Positions 58,690 to 64,000 of a stretch of 64,000 nt of DNA are shown in pieces. Location of the stretch: the NCBI GenBank assembly GCA_003263775.1, contig JYJJ01000006.1, positions 62,001 to 126,000 of the forward strand, read 5' to 3'. Below the pieces are notes generated by a model. That model saw only the letters and a list, made by a program, of their open reading frames with translations. It had not been told where the DNA came from and searched no databases. The position numbers and the translations under genes were made by a program. Every line of letters begins with the position of its first letter. Within the stretch, counting starts at the first letter, position 1. Source of the DNA: Vibrio maritimus. GTDB lineage: Bacteria > Pseudomonadota > Gammaproteobacteria > Enterobacterales > Vibrionaceae.

Positions 58690-59223
58690 ATGCCACTGCA
58701 CCCGCCCAATGAAACTGAACTATTAGAAGCTCTGTCCGAAGCAAAGGACGCGAGTGAGTGTCTTATGGCCGCTTATGATGCTATAGACGATACTCTCGAT
58801 ACCCTTATCAATAGTATTTTTCATAAAGACGACTACGCAGTGAAGTATGTTGTTGATCCTCTTCTTACCAGTGATGGTCCCTTAGGCGACATTCTTGTTC
58901 GCGCCAAACTGCTTCTCGGTCTTGGCGTAATTTCTAAAGAAGTGTTCGATGACATCGATATTTTTGTCACCTTGAGAGAGTGGACAAAACACCAAGAAAA
59001 CAAGGTCAGCTTTACTGAAGTCGACGTTTTATTCGAGCTCAATAAAATCAGTGCCATTCAAAAGATGATGCCCATTGAGTTCGACGACAGTATGACCAAA
59101 GGTCTTGATGCAGTGATGCTAGAAATGTTTTTAGAGCGTCACTATCAGCGAGTGAAGTCCACGATAATCCTCGCAATCACCGAAATGGTAGAGACCCTCT
59201 GTAGGGACAACCCACTTGTCTGA
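58690..59223 (+). CDS. mtlR: Mannitol operon repressor MtlR
   Basis: A 177-residue helical protein, the MtlR repressor of the mannitol operon. FHKDDYAVKYVVDPLLTSDG and PLGDILVRAKLLLGLGVI match E. coli MtlR (FRKDDYAVKYAVEPLLDGDG, PLGDLSVRLKLIYGLGVI). MtlR has no classical helix-turn-helix and may act through a partner. The start at 58690 is preferred: an earlier in-frame ATG at 58636 would place the terminator-like hairpin inside the gene. Ends just before a strong terminator. Confidence 0.92.
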   Translation: MPLHPPNETELLEALSEAKDASECLMAAYDAIDDTLDTLINSIFHKDDYAVKYVVDPLLTSDGPLGDILVRAKLLLGLGVISKEVFDDIDIFVTLREWTKHQENKVSFTEVDVLFELNKISAIQKMMPIEFDDSMTKGLDAVMLEMFLERHYQRVKSTIILAITEMVETLCRDNPLV

Positions 59224-59232
59224 TTGATAATC

Positions 59233-59264
59233 GCCCCAATGCTTAATCCGCTTGGGGCTTTTTT
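59233..59264 (+). terminator. Intrinsic terminator after mtlR
   Basis: GCCCCAA (59233-59239) and TTGGGGC (59252-59258) followed by TTTTTT, nine bases after the mtlR stop. Confidence 0.9.
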
Positions 59265-59313
59265 GTATCTCCTTTCTTATCCTTCGCATTGATTTCTATC
59301 TATCCTCTCCATT

Positions 59314-59332
59314 AAGTTTCGAAACGAAACTT
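59314..59332. promoter_or_regulatory. Inverted-repeat operator upstream of the DeoR-family gene
   Basis: AAGTTTCG-AAA-CGAAACTT, a perfect 8-bp inverted repeat. TTTCG/CGAAA half-sites are common for DeoR-family repressors. A second, similar box lies 98 bases downstream. Confidence 0.7.
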
Positions 59333-59430
59333 TTCTGTTTAAATAAACACCAGTTAAACCGTGTCTTAGAAATAATACAGTCAAATTCTTGCGGTATAAG
59401 TTACGTTGTGAAATAATTTTCGCATCAGTT

Positions 59431-59449
59431 AAGTTTTGAAGCGAAAGTT
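59431..59449. promoter_or_regulatory. Second DeoR-type operator over the start of the regulator gene
   Basis: AAGTTTTG-AAG-CGAAAGTT, same 19-bp layout as the box at 59314-59332, with three differences. It ends three bases before the GTG start, so binding would block its own translation initiation region. Confidence 0.65.
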
Positions 59450-59452
59450 AAA

Positions 59453-60219
59453 GTGAGAAAACGTAATACTCAAGTTCGACGTCATTCTATTGCCCAGCTT
59501 GTACAAGAGCGTGGCGAAGTCAGTGTTGAAGAGCTATCGGCTCTTTTTGATACCTCTGAGGTGACGATTCGCAAAGATCTTACATCGCTTGAAAAAAACG
59601 GTCAGCTACTACGTCGCTATGGCGGAGCGGTTTCGCTTCCACAAGAAGCTGTCGACGAAGTGCTAAATGAAACCGTCGCCACCTCTGAAACGAAAGATAA
59701 GATTGCCGAAGCCGCTGTCGCTTTAATTAACGATCACTATCGCATTGTGATCGACTGCGGTAGCACAACAGGCGCTTTGGTTTCTCGTTTGGGAAATAAG
59801 AAAGGTTTGGTTGTGATGACCAACTCACTGTCTCTTGCTAATGCGATTAATGAGCTGGAAAACGAACCTACACTGCTGATGACAGGCGGTACATGGGATG
59901 CGCATTCCGAGTCTTTCCAAGGCAAGGTTGCCGAATCCGTTCTGCGTTCTTACGATTTTGACCAGCTGTTTATCGGTGCAGATGGCGTCGACTTAGCTCG
60001 CGGCACAACGACGTTTAACGAGTTAATTGGCTAAGTAATGTGATGGCCGAAGTCGCTCGCGAAGTGATCGTCATGATTGAATCCGAGAAAATTGGCCGAA
60101 AAATTCCTAATCTAGAATTAGGGTGGGACGCGATTGATGTGCTGGTGACCGATCAAGGCTTAACAACAGAGCAAAAAGCTCAAATTGAATCCAATAGCGT
60201 AAAGGTCATTTGCGCTTAA
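59453..60219 (+). CDS. DeoR-family regulator next to glmS, frameshifted
   Basis: A repressor of about 255 residues with an N-terminal DeoR helix-turn-helix (RRHSIAQLVQERGEVSVEEL ... VTIRKDLTSLEKNGQLLRRYGG) and a C-terminal sugar-phosphate-sensing domain (DCGSTTGALVSRL, FIGADGVDLARG). One G lost near 60033 is repaired as ELIGLSNVMAEVAREVIV; the frame then runs to the TAA at 60219. The start is GTG. It lies 71 bases before glmS in the same direction, so control of glucosamine-6-phosphate synthesis is likely, possibly sensed through an amino-sugar phosphate. Two inverted repeats precede it. Confidence 0.88.
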
Positions 60220-60290
60220 ACGAATTATCCCTCTTTTTTGACTTGCTTGCGTTCATAGAGGGAAACAGAAACTAATAATGGAGAATTGAT

Positions 60291-62122
60291 ATGTGTGGAA
60301 TCGTAGGTGCGGTAGCACAACGAGACGTAGCAGAAATTTTGGTAGAGGGTCTACGCCGTCTGGAGTACCGTGGATATGATTCAGCGGGTGTAGCCGTTGT
60401 TGATGCAAATCTGGAGCTTAAGCGCGTTCGCGTCTAGGTAAGGTACAAGAGCTTGCTGATGCAGTTGATGCACAAGATGTGACTGGCGGTACAGGTATCG
60501 CACACACTCGCTGGGCAACACACGGCGAACCTTCTGAAGCCAATGCTCACCCACACGTATCTGGCGATATCGCTGTTGTCCACAATGGCATCATCGAGAA
60601 CCACGAAGAACTGCGTGCTTTGCTTCAAGAGCGCGGTTACGTGTTCCAATCTCAAACGGATACTGAAGTTATCGCCCACCTTGTCGAATGGGAGCGTCGC
60701 AGCTCTGAAACACTGGTTGAAGCGCTACAAAAGACTGCTGCTCAACTTGATGGTGCGTACGGCACGGTTGTTGTTGACCGTAAAGATCCAAGCCGCATCG
60801 TTGCTGCTCGTTCTGGTAGCCCAATCGTTATCGGTTTTGGTGTTGGTGAAAACTTCCTAGCTTCTGACCAACTTGCGCTTCTTAGCGTGACTCGTCGCTT
60901 CATGTACCTAGAAGAAGGCGATGTAGCTGAGATCACTCGCCGTGAAGTTAAGGTTCTTGATGTTGAAGGTAATCCAGTTGAGCGTGAAATCACCGAATCG
61001 AATGCTGAACATGATGCAGGTGATAAAGGCCAATATCGTCACTTCATGCAAAAAGAAATCTACGAGCAGCCGCGTGCACTAATCAACACAATGGAAGGTC
61101 GTATCACGGATAAAGCGGTAGTGACTGAAGCGATCGGTGTGAACGCGGTTGATATCCTTAAGAAGGTAGAGCACGTTCAAATCATCGCTTGTGGTACTTC
61201 ATACAACTCTGGTATGGCGGCTCGCTACTGGTTTGAGTCGATGGCTGGTGTGAGCTGCGACGTAGAAATCGCTTCTGAGTTCCGCTACCGCGACTTCGTT
61301 GTACGTCCAAACAGCTTACTTGTGACTCTGTCACAGTCGGGTGAAACAGCAGATACTCTAGCAGCACTTCGTCTAGCGAAAGAGAAAGGCTACATGTCTG
61401 CAATGACCATTTGTAACGTAGCGGGTTCTTCTTTGGTTCGTGAATCTGACTTTGCATTTATGACTCGTGCAGGTACTGAAATCGGTGTTGCTTCAACCAA
61501 AGCCTTCACCACTCAGCTAGCCGCGATGCTAATGATGGTGGTGTCTATTGCTCGCCTTCAAGATCGCATGACAGAAGAGCGTGAAGCAGAAATCGTGAAA
61601 TCACTGCACGAACTGCCTGCAAACATCGAGAAAGCGTTGGCGTTCGACAAAGAGATCGAAGCACTAGCAACAGACTTCGCTGATAAGCACCACACACTAT
61701 TCTTGGGCCGTGGCGAGTACTATCCAATCGCAATGGAAGCGTCTCTAAAACTTAAAGAGATCTCTTACATCCACGCTGAAGCATACGCAGCAGGTGAGCT
61801 GAAGCACGGTCCTCTAGCGCTTATCGATGCGGACATGCCAGTCGTTGTTGTAGCACCAACTAACGATCTGCTAGAGAAGCTTAAGTCAAACATCGAAGAA
61901 GTACGCGCACGTGGCGGTCTACTCTATGTATTCGCAGACGAGAAAGCAGGCTTTGAGGGCGACGAGAACATGAAGATCATCCAAATGCCTCATGTCGACG
62001 ACATCATTGCTCCAATCTACTACACAGTGCCGATGCAGCTATTGTCTTACCACGTAGCGCTGATCAAAGGTACTGATGTTGACCAACCTCGTAACCTAGC
62101 GAAAGCGGTGACGGTTGAGTAA
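60291..62122 (+). CDS. glmS: Glucosamine-6-phosphate synthase, frameshifted
   Basis: GlmS converts fructose 6-phosphate and glutamine into glucosamine 6-phosphate and glutamate, the entry step to peptidoglycan and LPS sugars. The N-terminal glutaminase starts [15 protein letters not shown] with the catalytic Cys after the initiator Met; [20 protein letters not shown] follows. Two SIS domains bind the sugar ([52 protein letters not shown]), and the C-terminus is [12 protein letters not shown]. One base lost near 60434 splits the frame; repair gives [13 protein letters not shown] and 610 residues. AATGGAGAATTGAT precedes the ATG. The gene is essential in most bacteria, which argues for sequencing error. 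Confidence 0.96.
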
Positions 62123-62195
62123 TGACTCTTAATGTCGGAAGGCGGACATTAAAGATTAGAACTCGATAATAGAGTTTTAAGGTGTCTTACTAAAG

Positions 62196-62228
62196 TGGCA
62201 GCGTTCTCACCGAGGCGCTGCCATTTTT
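62196..62228 (+). terminator. Intrinsic terminator after glmS
   Basis: TGGCAGCG (62196-62203) and CGCTGCCA (62216-62223) followed by TTTTTA. The rest of the 62123-62560 gap is AT-rich and shows no gene. Confidence 0.85.
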
Positions 62229-62560
62229 ATATTTAAAAATTCCTGATGAAATTTATAGTAAACGCTCATTTAGGCGTAGTGTGGTTTGGCTAGTTACTTA
62301 GCCTGATAACAAAAAAGAAAAAGAAGATTAAGTAACTTATAAATATTATGCAGGCAGGTAAATACTTCATTATCACTCCTCAGGTTTGTAAGTTAATTAT
62401 GAATAGACTGCGGAGTATTGAATAGGAATTAGAGAAATTCATTCTTGAAAGAAACGTGAACAAATTTGAATTACAGTAATTCATCGTCTGTTTGATTTTT
62501 AGAGCGAATAATAGCCGCACAATAACCAATGTTGGTTTGCATGTTCAATCTGGAGTCACG

Positions 62561-63602
62561 ATGAAGAAGAAATTATTGCGCACACTTATCTCTACTTTGT
62601 TTTTGAGCTTATCCACTAGCTCAGTCCTTGCGTCTATCACTATAAATGAGCGAACCATACCGACCCCAGTGGGAGTTTCGTCAGAGTTTGCTCAAATTTT
62701 AGAGAGCAGAACGGTTCCAGCCCCATTGCCAGTGCCGACTAACACAGAAGAATGGTTAACGCTGCAAACTCAGTTTGATGCGCCAGGAATCGAAGTTACC
62801 CGTAAAGCACTAGAGCGTTCGGGTGTGACTTATGAAACAAAACAAATTGCAGGTGTTGATACATTCTTAGTGACTCCAAAGAATGTCGCACCAGAGTACA
62901 AAGATAAATGGTTAGTTCACATTCATGGTGGGGCATTCGTTTTCGGTGGTGGAGAGTCTGCGTTGCGTGAAGCGATATGGGTTGCAAATGGGCTTGGAGC
63001 ACAGGTAATTTCTATTGATTATCGCCAACCACCTTTACACCCATTCCCCGCTGCAGTAAATGATGCAGTAGCTGTTTGGAAAGAATTGATTAAGACTCAG
63101 TCGCCAGAGTCAACGGCGATGTTTGGGACATCGGCTGGCGGTAATTTGACCCTCGCCACCACCCTTAAACTTCAAGAGTTAGGGCTTCCAATACCAGGTG
63201 CTTTGTTTGCAGGAACGCCTGCTGTGGATTTGAAAGAAACATCGGATTCTTGGTTAACGCTTCAAGGACTTGATCCTCTTGGTCAGCGAGCTGGGATGAT
63301 TGATGGAACATTTGAACTTTATGCTGGCGGGGAGCTTTAGATAACCCAATTATTTCGCCGATCTATGCGAGATTGATGAGTTTCCACCAACGATATTCAT
63401 CTCGGGTACTCGTGACCTTTTGCTCAGCGACACGGTTCGAATGCATCGCCTTTTACGCAGCGCAAATGTAGAAACTGATCTTCATATCTATGATGGGCAA
63501 TCCCATGGCGATTATATGAATAGCCTTTTATTTGACATGCCAGAGTCAGATGACGCACTTAATGAACTCAGGAAGTTTTTTAATCAGCACATCAATTATT
63601 AG
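62561..63602 (+). CDS. Secreted HSL-type esterase/lipase, two frameshifts
   Basis: An exported alpha/beta hydrolase of about 347 residues. A signal peptide (LISTLFLSLSTSSVLA) is followed by the hormone-sensitive-lipase motif HIHGGAFVFGGG (oxyanion hole) and the nucleophile Ser in MFGTSAGGNLTLA. The catalytic Asp is in SGTRDLLLSDT and His in YDGQSHGDY. One-base losses near 63337 (GELLDNPIISPIY) and near 63371 (ARFDEFPPTIF) split the end. CTGGAG lies eight bases before the ATG at 62561. Substrate: short-chain esters, by family. Confidence 0.88.
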
Positions 63603-63666
63603 GGTCTGTTGATCTTTCGCCGACAATTATTCACAGGGATGTGGCTTCTCATTTTAGGAGGCTGTG

Positions 63667-63819
63667 ATGACCAATATATTCGTTTCTGTTTTCAGATGCA
63701 TCGTTACGTTATTGCATGCAAACTACCATTATTCTCAGCATCAATCCTTATCTGATCATACATATTCAATAGCTCCGCTGATGGAATTATCCGAACAGAC
63801 TATCAGGAGAAAAGGGTGA
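63667..63819 (+). CDS. Small ORF, 50 residues, coupled to the next gene
   Basis: MTNIFVSVFRCIVTLLHANY begins a 50-residue peptide with a hydrophobic N-terminus and a polar tail. A perfect AGGAGG lies five bases before the ATG, and its stop overlaps the GTG of the following gene (GTGA), so it looks translated and coupled. I do not recognise it. It might be a leader peptide for the next gene or a small membrane protein. Confidence 0.55.
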   Translation: MTNIFVSVFRCIVTLLHANYHYSQHQSLSDHTYSIAPLMELSEQTIRRKG

Positions 63820-64000
63820 CTAGAGTTCTATTCAAAACACTACTTGGGTTGTGCTTAGCGATATTCAGTGCATTAGTAGTTTCAAGTACAACCCTTGAGC
63901 TATCTGATACCTCTAGTCCTAACCAAACGCTAGCCAGCTTCATGCGAAACTCAAGCATTGTCATTGAGCACTGGCAGCAAGAGTCTCTACATTCAAAAGA
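63816..64000 (+). CDS. Exported protein, N-terminal fragment (runs off the window)
   Basis: The first 61 residues of a protein cut by the window end. It starts at GTG 63816 with AGGAG six bases upstream and overlapping the previous stop. The N-terminus is a signal peptide or anchor (RVLFKTLLGLCLAIFSALVV), followed by a polar segment (TTLELSDTSSPNQTLASFMR). No family is recognisable from this part. Confidence 0.6.
   Translation, partial: MTRVLFKTLLGLCLAIFSALVVSSTTLELSDTSSPNQTLASFMRNSSIVIEHWQQESLHSK

Noticed and set aside
1..64000. CRISPR arrays, tRNA/rRNA genes, insertion sequences, prophage or integron elements
   Set aside because: Looked for regular repeats, cloverleaf-like segments, transposase or integrase sequences and attC-like sites; none seen.

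Overview
The window is a bacterial chromosome segment from a gammaproteobacterium of the Vibrionaceae, most likely genus Vibrio. The strongest evidence is a Qrr quorum-sensing small RNA with a sigma-54 promoter and LuxO-type boxes (17063-17304). A mtlA-mtlD-mtlR cluster beside a DeoR regulator and glmS, a VasX-like type VI secretion effector, NqrB, and several small proteins typical of the group agree with this. I see no rRNA, tRNA, CRISPR array or insertion sequence.

Layout. 1-3.0 kb: the end of a hydroxamate siderophore operon (NIS synthetase, acyltransferase, amino-acid/diamine N-hydroxylase). 3.0-6.8 kb: the lower uronate/alginate pathway (Eda, KdgK) divergent from a sodium:solute symporter, with a GntR/UxuR-like palindrome between them. 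6.9-16.9 kb: a PerM-family permease, a periplasmic binding protein plus chemoreceptor pair, a phosphohexomutase, a LysE exporter divergent from an Lrp regulator, a zinc-ribbon protein, MaoP, and an Ada/AlkA fusion translationally coupled to Ogt. 17-20.8 kb: Qrr, the short-chain fatty acid regulator ScfR, a divergent stand-alone malate-synthase-G beta-domain protein and a diguanylate cyclase. 21-27.6 kb: an orphan NqrB and a light/DNA-repair group (DASH cryptochrome, iron-sulfur photolyase, SDR, DUF2256), then PhzF and a small GNAT. 27.6-43.5 kb: a secreted polysaccharide-lyase-like protein, a lipoprotein lipase, a DUF3541 protein, transporters, an L,D-transpeptidase, a FadL-like porin, SgrR, an EamA transporter and a GNAT, with several small proteins. 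43.5-48.3 kb: a PAAR-VasX-type T6SS effector with a coupled membrane protein that is probably its immunity factor. 48.6-64 kb: a metallo-hydrolase, the sucrose PTS regulon (scrA, scrR, scrB with three matching operators), a HAD phosphatase, the mannitol operon under four CRP-like sites, a DeoR regulator, glmS, a secreted esterase and a gene running off the right edge.

Sequence quality. About 23 genes are split by single-base frameshifts. By frame arithmetic about 30 are one-base losses and one is a one-base gain; where I could propose the lost base it usually shortens a 2-6 base run. Essential genes such as glmS are hit, so I read these as sequencing or assembly errors, not decay. The affected genes are annotated over their full restored span.

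The items I find most worth following are the T6SS effector/immunity pair, the malate-synthase-like domain protein next to ScfR with its unusual 14-bp repeat operator, the orphan NqrB, the Qrr locus, and four small genes of 46-51 codons.
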